Shown: positions 1-8,156 of the stretch, one piece after another
Layout of the letters: each line of letters starts with the position of its first letter
Position numbering within the stretch: position 1 is the first letter of the stretch
Source of the DNA: Streptomyces lavendofoliae
Lineage (GTDB): Bacteria; Actinomycetota; Actinomycetes; Streptomycetales; Streptomycetaceae
Length of the DNA stretch: 64,000 nt
Assembly (NCBI RefSeq): GCF_014649735.1
Contig: NZ_BMTP01000011.1
Span: 62,001-126,000, forward strand
Direction of reading: 5' to 3'
The notes under the pieces: generated by a model
Seen by the model: only the letters and a program-made list of their open reading frames with translations
What the model was told of the DNA's origin: nothing
The model's database searches: none
Program-made: the position numbers and the translations under genes

Positions 1-561
1 GGCGTACCCGACGGCGTCGACGACCACGGCGAGAGGGGCGCCCAGCAACTGGACCAGGCCGCCCCCGAGCCCCGGGCCGGTCACCTGCGCCGTCGAACGG
101 ACGGCCTCCAGAGCCCCGTTGCCCTTGACGAGCATCTCCCTGGGCAGCAGCTGGGGCAGGAAACTCTGGTGGGCCACGTCGAAGAAGACCGTGGCGACGC
201 CGGTGACCAGAGCGACGGCGTACAGCTGCGCCATCGTCAGGACCCCGGCCGCGGCCGCCGCGGGGACGCTCGCCATGGCCGCGGCCCGGACGAGGTCGGC
301 GCGGATCATCAGCGGCAGCCTCCGCACGCGGTCGGTCCAGGCCCCGGCGGGCAGACCGATCACGAGGAACGCGGCGGTCTCGGCGGCCGTGAGCATCCCC
401 ACCTGCCAGGCGGACGCCTTGAGTTCGAGTACCGCCACCAACGGCAGGGCGACCAGGGTGACATGGGCGCCGAGCTGTCCGGCCGCCGCTCCGGCGAGCA
501 GCAGTCGGAAGTCGCGCATGCGCAGAGGGTCGCCGGTCACGGCGCGGGTTGTGACGGACAT
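1..561 (-). CDS. MFS exporter, N-terminal part (runs off left edge)
   Basis: The visible 187 codons read from ATG at 561 leftwards. They show an N-terminal MFS layout: a short cytoplasmic lead (MSVTTRAVTGDPLRMRDFRL), several Ala/Leu/Val-rich membrane helices, and a loop-2/3 motif like G-x-PAGAWTDRVRRLP. This matches the enterobactin-exporter-like (MFS_3) branch of drug or siderophore exporters. Substrate cannot be told from this part, and the C-terminal half is outside the window. An AT-richer stretch just upstream (about 570-665) is the likely promoter region. The family call is confident; the substrate is unknown. Confidence 0.85.
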   Translation of the reverse strand, partial: MSVTTRAVTGDPLRMRDFRLLLAGAAAGQLGAHVTLVALPLVAVLELKASAWQVGMLTAAETAAFLVIGLPAGAWTDRVRRLPLMIRADLVRAAAMASVPAAAAAGVLTMAQLYAVALVTGVATVFFDVAHQSFLPQLLPREMLVKGNGALEAVRSTAQVTGPGLGGGLVQLLGAPLAVVVDAVGYA

Positions 562-1012
562 GTGAACGACCTTCACTGAACCGTCGATCAGTAGTCAAAA
601 GTCGATGGACAGTTTCGGTCGTTTCTTGCGGTCGTCCGGTGGTGAGTCAGGAAAATTTTCAACAGTTCGGGGTGGCCGCCGGATGAATCGCCGGGGTGGG
701 GCTGCGGCGGGGGCCCGGAACCAGGGCTGTGCCGGAAAGGGGCAGGTTGAGTGCCCGTGCGGTCAACTTACCGATCTGTTCTGACCGAAAACAGCCATGC
801 GGGGAGGTGTAGCGGTCGGAATTGCTCATTCCTCCCGCTATGGCTGCGCGGTGTTACTCCGCCGGAGCGCGACGTCACACGCTTCGCGCACCACTCACCC
901 CCGGATATCCGCGTACCTTGACTCCGTCCCCGCCGACTCGCGTGTGTGGAACCGGCGACCGGAGGGGGCCGCCGATCGCGGGCACCGGGTGGGGGAGGGG
1001 CCGGGAGGAGCG
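562..1012. other. Intergenic region with AT-rich promoter tract
   Basis: No convincing coding frame in 451 bases. The part from about 570 to 665 is clearly AT-richer than its surroundings and contains direct repeats of GTCGAT (near 582 and 601). It probably holds the promoter of the leftward MFS gene. The remainder is downstream of the leftward alpha/beta hydrolase and shows no clear terminator. Confidence 0.5.
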
Positions 1013-2092
1013 CTACGCCGTCGGGCCGGGCGCGGACGCGCGCCCGCCGAACCGCTGGACGAACGCTGCCTGCTCGGCGAGGACCCCGTCGGCGTACAGC
1101 TGCCGGGGCGCGAAGACCGCGGTCGCCGTCAGACGCCACCCCGAGCGCTCCACCTCGTGGTCCACCAGCGCGTGCGTGGCCTCGGGGTGGTGGGCGACCC
1201 GGAGGGACGCGGCCGGCAGGATCCGGCGGTAGACGGCTTCCGTCTCGGCGACGTCCACGTTGACGTCGTGGCCGCCCAGCACCAGCAGGAGCGGCGTGCC
1301 GCGCATCGCCCGGAGGTCCGCGGTCGCGTCCGCGGTGTGGTTCCTGGCGATGAACGACCAGCGGGCGGCCGTCATGTCCGCGGCGTCGCCGACCGCCGCG
1401 CGATATTCGGCGTAGGACGCCCCGCGTCGGAGCAGGGCCAGGGTGGTCTCCCGGCGGCGCAGCGCCGCCTCCCTCCGTCCGGCGGTGGCGCCGTCCCGGC
1501 GCAGCTCGGCGAGCAGGTTGTACCGGCCCTGCCGCAGCCAGTTGACCGCCGGGGACACGGCGATGACGAACCGCAACCCCCGGTCGCGTGCGGCGACCCG
1601 GGGCAGCACCCAGCCGGCCTGGCTCGCTCCCCACAACCCGATGCGGCGCCCGTCGACGTCCGGACGGCCGCGCGCCCAGGCCACGGCGGCCAGGGTCTCC
1701 TCCGCCCGGTCCGCCATGCTCTGGTCGAGCCAGTCGCCCTCCGAACCGCCGACCCCGGGCTTGCTGAAGGACAGCGACGCGTAACCCGCCCGGGCGAAGG
1801 ACTCCCACAGCGGCCGGTAGAACGTCTCGTGCGTCGCGTCGACCGGCCCGTCCCCGTGGACGAAGACGACCACGCCGAACGGCCCGTCGCCCGACTCGGG
1901 CAGGGCGAACACACCCCGGAGCAGCTTCCCGTCGTGCCGCAGGGACACCTTCTCCTCGCGGAGCGCGTAGGTGTTCTGCCACACCGCCACCCCGGCCGCC
2001 CCGGCGCCCACCACCAGCAGGCCGACCAGCGCCCACACCGCGACCCGCACCCACCGGCCCCGCCGTCCGAGCGCCCGAAGTCCCCTGACCAT
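1013..2092 (-). CDS. Membrane-anchored alpha/beta hydrolase (acyl-peptidase/esterase-like)
   Basis: A 359-residue protein. An Arg-rich lead is followed by one hydrophobic helix (about residues 17-38), so the enzyme is probably membrane-anchored with its catalytic domain outside. The alpha/beta-hydrolase core shows an HGDGP oxyanion segment near 79-83, nucleophile elbow GASQAG with Ser157, an acid in GGHD (Asp276) and His307 in ATHA. This places it with dienelactone-hydrolase or S9-like esterases; substrate unknown. The start at 2092 was chosen because GGGGGCGG lies just upstream; an in-frame ATG near 2157 would place the dyad operator inside the gene. It is divergent from the GNAT-PaaX pair. 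Confidence 0.8.
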   Translation of the reverse strand: MVRGLRALGRRGRWVRVAVWALVGLLVVGAGAAGVAVWQNTYALREEKVSLRHDGKLLRGVFALPESGDGPFGVVVFVHGDGPVDATHETFYRPLWESFARAGYASLSFSKPGVGGSEGDWLDQSMADRAEETLAAVAWARGRPDVDGRRIGLWGASQAGWVLPRVAARDRGLRFVIAVSPAVNWLRQGRYNLLAELRRDGATAGRREAALRRRETTLALLRRGASYAEYRAAVGDAADMTAARWSFIARNHTADATADLRAMRGTPLLLVLGGHDVNVDVAETEAVYRRILPAASLRVAHHPEATHALVDHEVERSGWRLTATAVFAPRQLYADGVLAEQAAFVQRFGGRASAPGPTA

Positions 2093-2121
2093 GCCCGCCC
2101 CCAAATCGCTCGAAATGAAAA

Positions 2122-2142
2122 CGCTCGTCTCGGAGATGAGCG
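2122..2142. promoter_or_regulatory. 21-bp dyad, probable operator for the divergent hydrolase and GNAT-PaaX genes
   Basis: CGCTCGTCTC, one central base, then GAGATGAGCG: 9 of 10 positions pair. It lies 30 bases from the hydrolase start and 50 from the GNAT start. TATAAG or TATACG, -10-like in either direction, directly abuts its right arm. The PaaX-type repressor encoded at 2806 is the natural candidate ligand, but this is inference. Confidence 0.55.
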
Positions 2143-2191
2143 TATAAGCTATGACCATACAAGAGGGCCGGGCGGGAGGAAGGGGAGCACG

Positions 2192-2809
2192 GTGGACACG
2201 GCGATACGCAGGGGTGTGCCCGAGGGCGCGGAGGAACGGGTGGCGGCGCTCTACTGGGAGGCGTTCGGCCGCAAGCTCGCCCCCGCGCTCGACCCGCCCG
2301 ACACGGGTCGCCGGTTCATCGCGGCCCATCTGCGGCACGACCGGGGGGTGACCGCGCTCCTCGGGGACCGGGTGGTCGGCGTGGCCGGTTACCGGCTCGG
2401 CGACCGCGGGCTGACCGGCGGCGGCGTGACGGACGTGCTGTCGACGTACGGGGTGCTGCGCGGCCTGCCCAGGCTCGCCGTCCTCGCCCTGTTCGAACGG
2501 GAGCCCGCCGAGGGCGAACTCGTCATGGACGGCATCGCCGTCGACGCGGACCACCGCGGGGCCGGCATCGGCGGCCGGCTCCTGACGGAGGTCGCCGCCG
2601 TCGCGGCCGGCCACGGCTGCCACCGGATCCGCCTGGACGTCATCGACGTCAACCCCCGGGCCAAGGCGCTGTACGAACGCCACGGCTTCGTCGCCGTCCG
2701 CACGGAGCGGACCCCCTACCTGCGGGGCCTGCTGGGCTTCGGCGCGGTCACGACCATGCACCGCCCGGTCACCGCGGCGGACGCACAGGGCACAGAGGAG
2801 ACACCGTGA
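2192..2809 (+). CDS. GNAT-family N-acetyltransferase
   Basis: 205 residues from GTG at 2192, which has the strong upstream Shine-Dalgarno GGGAGGAAGGGG. The acetyl-CoA-binding motif A is clear: DGIAVDADHRGAGIGGRLL (about residues 113-131), followed by the motif-B element NPRAKALYERHGF. Such enzymes acetylate an amine on a small molecule or protein; the acceptor is unknown. The stop overlaps the start of the PaaX gene by four bases (GTGA), so the two are translationally coupled. The pair is divergent from the hydrolase across a dyad operator. Confidence 0.88.
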   Translation: MDTAIRRGVPEGAEERVAALYWEAFGRKLAPALDPPDTGRRFIAAHLRHDRGVTALLGDRVVGVAGYRLGDRGLTGGGVTDVLSTYGVLRGLPRLAVLALFEREPAEGELVMDGIAVDADHRGAGIGGRLLTEVAAVAAGHGCHRIRLDVIDVNPRAKALYERHGFVAVRTERTPYLRGLLGFGAVTTMHRPVTAADAQGTEETP

Positions 2810-3756
2810 ACGCGAACGCCGGCACCACAGGCACCACCGGCACCACCGGCGCCACGGGCAGCACCGGAACCACCGGCCACGGTGACGACGCGGCCGACAG
2901 GCCGGAGATCCCCACCCGGTTGCTCGTCCACGCCCTGGTCCGTGAGGACGGCACCGTCGACGCGGGCGAGCTCTACACCGTCGCCGGGTCGCTGGGCATG
3001 ACGGACCAGCAGGTCCGGCTGTGCGTCAAACGACTCGTCGGCGAGGGCCGCTTCATCCAGGAGGGCCGCGGTCGCAAGGCCACCCTCCGCGCCGTCGCCG
3101 ACGTCACCGGGGCGCTCGCCCCGGACGCCGCGTACGTCCGCCACGCCTACCGGCAGGACGCGGGACGCGCCCCCTGGGACGGCACCTGGCACCTCTTCGC
3201 CTTCGCCGTCCCCGAATCCCGCCGCACCGCCCGCGACGCCCTCCGCGAGGGGCTCCTCCACCTGGGCGCCGCACCGGTGCAGAGCGGCCTCTACGTCACC
3301 GCCAACCCCGTCGCCGAGCTCGTCGAGGCCCAGGCCCGCCACCTCGGCGTCCTCGACACGCTCACCCGCCTCACCACGACGGACCTGCGGGTCGGTGGCA
3401 CCACCGGCCCGCGGGAACTGGCCGCCGCCCTGTGGCCCCTGGACGAGATCGCCACCCGGTACGAACGGCTCGCGGCCTTCGCCGCCTCCCGCCTCGCCCG
3501 GCTCACCGGCGGCCCGGAGCCCTCGGACGGCGAACGGCTCACCGCCACCGTGGAACTCGCCGCCCACTTCACCTGGGCGATGACCCCCGACCCGCTGCTG
3601 CCCCCGGAACTGCTGCCCGCCACCTGGCCCGGCGGCCGGGCGCGCCGCCTGTCGGCCGACTGCTGGCAGCGCCTCCGCGAGACCCCGGTCCGGGGGGCCG
3701 CCCCGGCTCCCGCCCTTCGCCTGTTCGCGCTGTACGCCGACGTGCTGAATGTCTGA
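2806..3756 (+). CDS. PaaX-family transcriptional regulator
   Basis: 316 residues from GTG at 2806, coupled to the GNAT gene and preceded by GAGGAG. After a low-complexity Gly-Thr head (residues 3-26), a winged-helix segment (IPTRLLVHAL to KRLVGEGRFIQEGRGRKATLR) is followed by the PaaX central domain (WDGTWHLFAFAVPESRRTARDALR, GLYVTANPV) and its C-terminal all-helical domain. PaaX-type proteins are usually repressors released by CoA thioesters or other small ligands. The palindrome at 2122-2142 is the likely target. The Gly-Thr head is coded by imperfect 9-bp repeats and may be dispensable. Confidence 0.82.
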   Translation: MNANAGTTGTTGTTGATGSTGTTGHGDDAADRPEIPTRLLVHALVREDGTVDAGELYTVAGSLGMTDQQVRLCVKRLVGEGRFIQEGRGRKATLRAVADVTGALAPDAAYVRHAYRQDAGRAPWDGTWHLFAFAVPESRRTARDALREGLLHLGAAPVQSGLYVTANPVAELVEAQARHLGVLDTLTRLTTTDLRVGGTTGPRELAAALWPLDEIATRYERLAAFAASRLARLTGGPEPSDGERLTATVELAAHFTWAMTPDPLLPPELLPATWPGGRARRLSADCWQRLRETPVRGAAPAPALRLFALYADVLNV

Positions 3757-3821
3757 CGGCGAACGGGGCGCCGGAGGCTGTGCGGGCACCCGTCCCCGTA
3801 CGCCGGTCCCCCCGTTCGCGC

Positions 3822-5270
3822 TCAGGCGGCGGCAGCGCCGAACCACACGGGCAACGTGCCGAGCAGGTCCTGCTGGTCCTCGCCCGCCCACACCACATGG
3901 CCGTCCGGCCGCAACAGCACCGCGGAGACGTCGAGTTCGTCACTGCCGTCGACGACGTGGTCGATCCGGTCCGACCACCCCTCCACCGACAGCCGGCCGG
4001 TCCGGTCGAGCAGCAGTCCGCGCCCGCCGTGCGTCGACTCGTAGAGGCGTCCACGTTTCAGCGGCACGTCCCGCAGCCGGCGGCCGAGCAGCTCGTGGCC
4101 GCCCTCGCGACCCTGCCCGACGTCGTACCGCACACCGATCGCGGTGATCTTCTCGATCAGGTACCGGTTCACCTCCTCGAGGTCCATGAGCTCCGTCAGC
4201 AGCCGGCGTACCGACCGGGGCCCCGGCTCGGGGTCCAGGAGCAGCATCTGCGCACGGGTGTTGTCCAGCACGTCGGCGGCCACCGGGTGCCGTTCGGTGT
4301 GATAGCTGTCCAGCAACCCCTCCGGCGCCCAGCCGTTGACCTCGGCGGCCAGCTTCCAGCCGAGGTTGAACGCGTCCTGGATGCCGAGGTTGAGTCCCTG
4401 CCCGCCGGTGGGCGGGTGGATGTGCGCGGCGTCCCCGGCCAGCAGCACCCGGCCGGCCCGGTACCGCTCGGCCAGCCGGGTGGCGTCGCCGAACCGGGAG
4501 AGCCAGCGCGGCGAGTGGATGCCGAAGTCGGTTCCGGCGAACGCCCGGAGCTGCCGCCTGAACTCGTCGAGCGTGGGTGCCGTCGTACGGTCCTCGGCCA
4601 CCCCGTCGGCGGGCACGACGACGCGGTGCACGCCCTTGGCGCCGTCCACGTCCGGGATGACGCCGAACCGCAGCTGCGTCCTGCGGACCTCCGCGACGAC
4701 GGCCGCGATCACCTCCGGATCCTCGGCGACCTCCATGTCGCCCAGCAGCGTCTCCACCGTGGCGGGCTCACCGGGGAAGCCGACGCCCAGCAGCTCGCGC
4801 ACGACGCTGCGGCCCCCGTCGCAGCCGACGAGGTAGCGCGAGCGCAACCGCGTGCCGTCGGCCAGCTCGGCGGTCACCCCCTGGTCGTCCTGGGTCAGCC
4901 CGACCAGTTCGCGACCTCGCCGGATCTCCGCGCCGAGCCCGATCGCGTGCTCGGCCAGCAGACGTTCGGTGACGGTCTGCGGGATGGCGAGGACGTACGA
5001 GTGCGCGGTGTCCAGCCGGTCGGGCCACTCCTTCGTGATGCCGGCGAAGAACCCGCCGACGGCGAACCGTTCACCGAGCGGCAGGAACCGCTCCAGCAGG
5101 CCGCGCTGGTCCATCACCTCGATGCTGCGCGCGTGGAGCCCCCGCGCCCGGGACTGCCTGGTCGGCTCCTCCAGCCTCTCGAGTACGACGGTCCGTACCC
5201 CGGCCAGCCGCAACTCACCGGCCAGCATCAGACCTGTCGGTCCGCCACCGACGACGATCACATCGATCAT
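3822..5270 (-). CDS. rox: Rifampicin monooxygenase-like FAD aromatic hydroxylase
   Basis: A 482-residue class A flavoprotein monooxygenase. The Rossmann GGGPTGLMLAGEL motif is at residues 8-20, the DG motif GCDGGRSVVRELLG near 149-162, and the GD motif AGDAAHIHPPTGGQGLNLG near 278-296; a thioredoxin-like C-terminal domain follows. From memory, the whole chain closely follows the Streptomyces Rox/RIFMO rifampicin monooxygenases, including MDQRGLL, GGFFAGI, LDTAHSY and VHSPRWLSRFGDATR-type segments. Those enzymes hydroxylate and inactivate rifamycins using NADPH and O2. The call is strengthened by an RAE-type inverted repeat 95 bases upstream. Another anthracycline- or tetracycline-type hydroxylase is the alternative. 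It is convergent with the PaaX gene. Confidence 0.8.
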   Translation of the reverse strand: MIDVIVVGGGPTGLMLAGELRLAGVRTVVLERLEEPTRQSRARGLHARSIEVMDQRGLLERFLPLGERFAVGGFFAGITKEWPDRLDTAHSYVLAIPQTVTERLLAEHAIGLGAEIRRGRELVGLTQDDQGVTAELADGTRLRSRYLVGCDGGRSVVRELLGVGFPGEPATVETLLGDMEVAEDPEVIAAVVAEVRRTQLRFGVIPDVDGAKGVHRVVVPADGVAEDRTTAPTLDEFRRQLRAFAGTDFGIHSPRWLSRFGDATRLAERYRAGRVLLAGDAAHIHPPTGGQGLNLGIQDAFNLGWKLAAEVNGWAPEGLLDSYHTERHPVAADVLDNTRAQMLLLDPEPGPRSVRRLLTELMDLEEVNRYLIEKITAIGVRYDVGQGREGGHELLGRRLRDVPLKRGRLYESTHGGRGLLLDRTGRLSVEGWSDRIDHVVDGSDELDVSAVLLRPDGHVVWAGEDQQDLLGTLPVWFGAAAA

Positions 5271-5364
5271 GAGTCCCCCCAGCAGAGCAGGAGCGCGCGC
5301 CGTACCGCGTGCTCCCCGGGAACCCGCAGGTCACGGGTTCGGCTGACGATTCTGCGCCCAGACC

Positions 5365-5386
5365 GGGGCCTTGCCGCAAGGTCCCC
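5365..5386. promoter_or_regulatory. Rifamycin-associated element (RAE)-like inverted repeat upstream of rox
   Basis: Arms GGGGCCTTGC and GCAAGGTCCCC give a 22-bp dyad with one mismatched pair. The known actinomycete RAE, found upstream of rifamycin-inactivating genes such as rph and rox, is a GGGGCTTGCGGCAAGGCCCC-type palindrome, and this site matches it closely. A CTATAG hexamer (5393-5398, -10-like on the minus strand) lies immediately promoter-proximal, so the element would cover the start of the rox transcript. It also lies upstream of the divergent sigma-factor gene. Confidence 0.75.
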
Positions 5387-5541
5387 TGTGCGCTATAGGT
5401 TGAGAGTGGCAAGGAGTGTCCTACCTCCTTGCCTCTCGCTTTTCGCGTCTTCGCGTCTTCGCGCCGTCCTGCGCGCCGCCCGCCGGCTCGACCGCACCCC
5501 GCCCCGGACCGTGTCGCGCCCCGCCCGGCTAGGATCCGGCC

Positions 5542-6486
5542 ATGCCGCTGACCACGCAGGACGTGAACCGGTTCGAGGTCGCGAGGCCCCGTCTGGAAGC
5601 CATCGCCTACCGTCTCCTCGGCTCCGCGAGCGAGGCCGAGGACGCCGTGCAGGACACCTTCCTGCGCTGGCAGGCGGCCGACGTGCAGCGCATCGAGGTG
5701 CCCGAGGCGTGGCTCACGAAGGTGCTCACCAACCTGTGCCTCAACCAGCTCACCTCCGCCCGCGCGCGGCGCGAGACCTACGTGGGCCAGTGGCTGCCCG
5801 AGCCGTTGCTCGACGGCGACCCGATGCTCGGCCCGGCCGACACCGCCGAGCAGCGCGAGTCGGTCTCGTACGCGGTCCTCACTCTCATGGAACGGCTCGC
5901 CCCCGGCGAGCGGGCGGTGTACGTACTGCGGGAGGCGTTCGGGTACCCGTACCGGGAGATCGCCGAGATCCTCGACATCACCGAGAGCGCCGGCCAGCAG
6001 ATCTTCCACCGCGCCAAGAAGCACATCGCGGACGGCAGGGCCCGCACCGAGATCGACGAGGCCGCCGCCCGGCGGGTCGTCGAGGAGTTCCTGGCCGCCG
6101 CCACCACGGGGAAGACCGAGCCGCTCGTGCGGCTGCTCACCGCCGACGCGATCTCGGTCGGCGACGGCGGCGGCAAGGTGCCCGCCCGGACCAAGGCGTT
6201 CGAGGGCGCCGTCGCGGTCGCGAAGTTCATCCGGGGCCTGTTCAAGCCCGCACTGTCCAAGCGCGCCCTCGTCGGCGGCTCGCCCGCGATCCACCTCACC
6301 ACCGCCAACGGCGGCCCCGCCGTCGTGGCGGTCGTCGACGGGCGGGTCGTCGGTGTCATGTGCGCGGAGGTCACCGCCGAGGGCATCGCCGCGTTCCGCA
6401 ACCAGGTCAACCCCGACAAGCTCGGGCGCGCGACCCGGGTGTGGGCGGCCACCGACCGCGGAGAGCCCCTGTTCCACGCCTTCTGA
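5542..6486 (+). CDS. ECF41-type RNA polymerase sigma factor with SnoaL-like C-terminal domain (SigJ-like)
   Basis: 314 residues. Sigma region 2 covers about 11-75 (FEVARPRLEAIAYRLLGSASEAEDAVQDTFLRW) and region 4 about 115-165 (GYPYREIAEILDITESAGQQIFHRAKK). All three hallmark motifs of the ECF41 group are present: WLPEP in the linker (84-88), DGGGK (208-212) and NPDKL near the C terminus, within an extension that resembles SnoaL. In this group the extension replaces an anti-sigma factor and modulates activity. ECF41 genes usually neighbour a carboxymuconolactone decarboxylase, oxidoreductase or epimerase gene; the downstream FAD oxidoreductase fits. I could not find a convincing ECF41 promoter upstream of either gene. 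Confidence 0.92.
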   Translation: MPLTTQDVNRFEVARPRLEAIAYRLLGSASEAEDAVQDTFLRWQAADVQRIEVPEAWLTKVLTNLCLNQLTSARARRETYVGQWLPEPLLDGDPMLGPADTAEQRESVSYAVLTLMERLAPGERAVYVLREAFGYPYREIAEILDITESAGQQIFHRAKKHIADGRARTEIDEAAARRVVEEFLAAATTGKTEPLVRLLTADAISVGDGGGKVPARTKAFEGAVAVAKFIRGLFKPALSKRALVGGSPAIHLTTANGGPAVVAVVDGRVVGVMCAEVTAEGIAAFRNQVNPDKLGRATRVWAATDRGEPLFHAF

Positions 6487-6511
6487 CCGGGCCGCGAGAC
6501 ACCGCGACCGT

Positions 6512-6531
6512 GGTGTGATCCGGTTCACACC
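6512..6531. promoter_or_regulatory. CRP-like palindrome between sigma factor and oxidoreductase
   Basis: GGTGTGA-N6-TCACACC, arms perfectly complementary, 26 bases after the sigma-factor stop and 92 bases before the oxidoreductase ATG. The core TGTGA-N6-TCACA equals the classic cAMP-receptor-protein consensus of enterobacteria; Streptomyces Crp sites are looser. A TetR or GntR operator, or a short terminator, are alternatives. Confidence 0.45.
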
Positions 6532-6622
6532 GGGGTTCTGTCAGGAAACGGCGGGCTGTCCGGTTCAAGGGGCGAAGCCGCGCAAGACAAGGGGCTGAAC
6601 CGCGCAGACAGGAGCACCCACC

Positions 6623-7882
6623 ATGCAGCACCGCATCATCGTCCTCGGCGCCGGATACACGGGAGCCACCGCGGCCGGCCGCCTCGCCAGGCGGCTGCAC
6701 CGCGACGACGTCACCATCACGCTGGTCAACGCCGAGCCCGACTTCGTCGAGCGCGTCCGGCTGCACCAGCTCGCCGCCGGGCAGGACCTGACGCCCCGGC
6801 CCTTCGGCGAGATGTTCGGGGGCACCGGTGTCGAGCTGAAGTACGCCGAGGTGACGGGCATCGACGTCGACCGCGGGACCGTCGCCGTCGCCGCCGCGCA
6901 CGGCGGTGCCGAGGAACTGGAGTACGACACCCTGGTGTACGCCCTCGGCAGCGGCTGGAACGACCAGGGCGTCCCCGGCACCGCCGAGCACGCGTACGAG
7001 ATCGCGAGCCGCCCCGGTGCGCTCCGGCTGCGTGAGCGGCTGGCGGGCCTGGACGCCGGGCAGCCGGTGGTCGTCGTCGGCGGCGGCCTCACCGGCCTGG
7101 AGGCCGCGACCGAGATCGCCGAGGCCCGCCCGGACCTTGCCGTCGCCCTCGCCACCGACGGCGCCCTCGGCGACTCGCTCTCCGACAAGGGCCGCGGCCA
7201 CCTGCGGAAGGTGTTCGCCGCGCTCGGCATCACCGTCCACGAGCGCACCACCGTCACCGCCGTGGCGGCCGACCGCGTCACCACCGGCGACGGCGGGGCC
7301 ATCCCGGCCGCGGTGACCGTGTGGACCACCGGCTTCGCCGTCCACCCGATCGCGAAGGCCACCACCCTGGACGTCACCGGCACCGGGCAGATCGTGGTCG
7401 ACGCGACCATGCGCTCGGTCTCCCACCCGGACGTCTACGCCATCGGCGACGCCGCCCTGGTCGCGGGCCCCGGCGACAAGCCGCTGCGGATGTCGTGCGC
7501 CTCGGGCGTCCCCACCGCGTGGCAGGCCGCCGACGCCATCGCGGCGCGCCTGACCGGCGGGAAGCTCCCGAAGGTGCCGCTGCGCTACTTCAACCAGTGC
7601 ATCTCGCTGGGCCGTCGCGACGGACTCATCCAGTACGTCACCGCCGACGACCGCGCCGTCCGCGCGGCCCTCACCGGCCGCCTCGCCGCCGGATACAAGG
7701 AGCTGGTCTGCAAGGGAGCGGCCTGGGGCGTCGCCCATCCGCTGCTGGGCATGCCGGCCCGCCGCCGGCGCGTCACGCGCCAGGCGCCCCTCGGCCCTTC
7801 GGCGCCCCGGGCCGCCGCCCCGGCCGACGCGTACGGCGAGGGGGGAGCCGGCGCGGCCGGCGTACCGGCCACACATGTCTGA
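6623..7882 (+). CDS. FAD-dependent NAD(P)H oxidoreductase, NDH-2-like
   Basis: 419 residues. An N-terminal FAD-binding GAGYTGATAAGRLARR (residues 9-24) and an internal NAD(P)-binding VVVGGGLTGLEAATEIAE (around 150-167) give the pyridine nucleotide-disulphide oxidoreductase fold. The TGFAVHP and YAIGDAA segments complete the FAD site. No redox-active Cys pair is visible, so it is of NADH-dehydrogenase-2 type. RBS AGGAG lies before ATG 6623. It follows the ECF41 sigma gene by 136 bases and is the oxidoreductase expected beside such sigma factors, hence a probable target. The last 40 residues are low-complexity Ala/Arg/Gly. Confidence 0.85.
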   Translation: MQHRIIVLGAGYTGATAAGRLARRLHRDDVTITLVNAEPDFVERVRLHQLAAGQDLTPRPFGEMFGGTGVELKYAEVTGIDVDRGTVAVAAAHGGAEELEYDTLVYALGSGWNDQGVPGTAEHAYEIASRPGALRLRERLAGLDAGQPVVVVGGGLTGLEAATEIAEARPDLAVALATDGALGDSLSDKGRGHLRKVFAALGITVHERTTVTAVAADRVTTGDGGAIPAAVTVWTTGFAVHPIAKATTLDVTGTGQIVVDATMRSVSHPDVYAIGDAALVAGPGDKPLRMSCASGVPTAWQAADAIAARLTGGKLPKVPLRYFNQCISLGRRDGLIQYVTADDRAVRAALTGRLAAGYKELVCKGAAWGVAHPLLGMPARRRRVTRQAPLGPSAPRAAAPADAYGEGGAGAAGVPATHV

Positions 7883-8156
7883 CGGGGCGTCCGGAGCGTC
7901 GGTAGCATCCCGGAACGCCGGACACGGAGCCGCTGATCGGTGCCGGCCGGGCAGGCCGACACCGGCGTCCTGCGGGCGCGCGACCCCGGAGCCGGCCCGG
8001 TACGCGGCCGGGCCCGGCCACCCCCGGTGGCGGCGCACGCCCCGCGCCCGGACGATCGCCGGACGTGTTCCGGCTGCGTACCGCAGTTCGTCAGCTCCGC
8101 CGCCACATCGACACGGACGCCGCCGGCGCCCATGTCTCCCGGGTCGCGGGGCCGGG

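Noticed and set aside
797..2809. Long plus-strand frame of about 670 codons from 797
   Set aside because: Only its 3' third (from 2192) encodes a recognisable protein. The rest is antisense to the alpha/beta hydrolase and Arg/Gly/Pro-rich.
3021..6518. 1165-codon plus-strand open frame
   Set aside because: Runs antisense to rox and out of frame through the PaaX and sigma-factor genes. Open only because of high GC.
5400..6622. ECF41 target promoter (TGTCAC-like with CGTC) before the sigma or oxidoreductase gene
   Set aside because: Only partial matches such as TGTCAGG near 6539 with no proper -10; not reported as a site.
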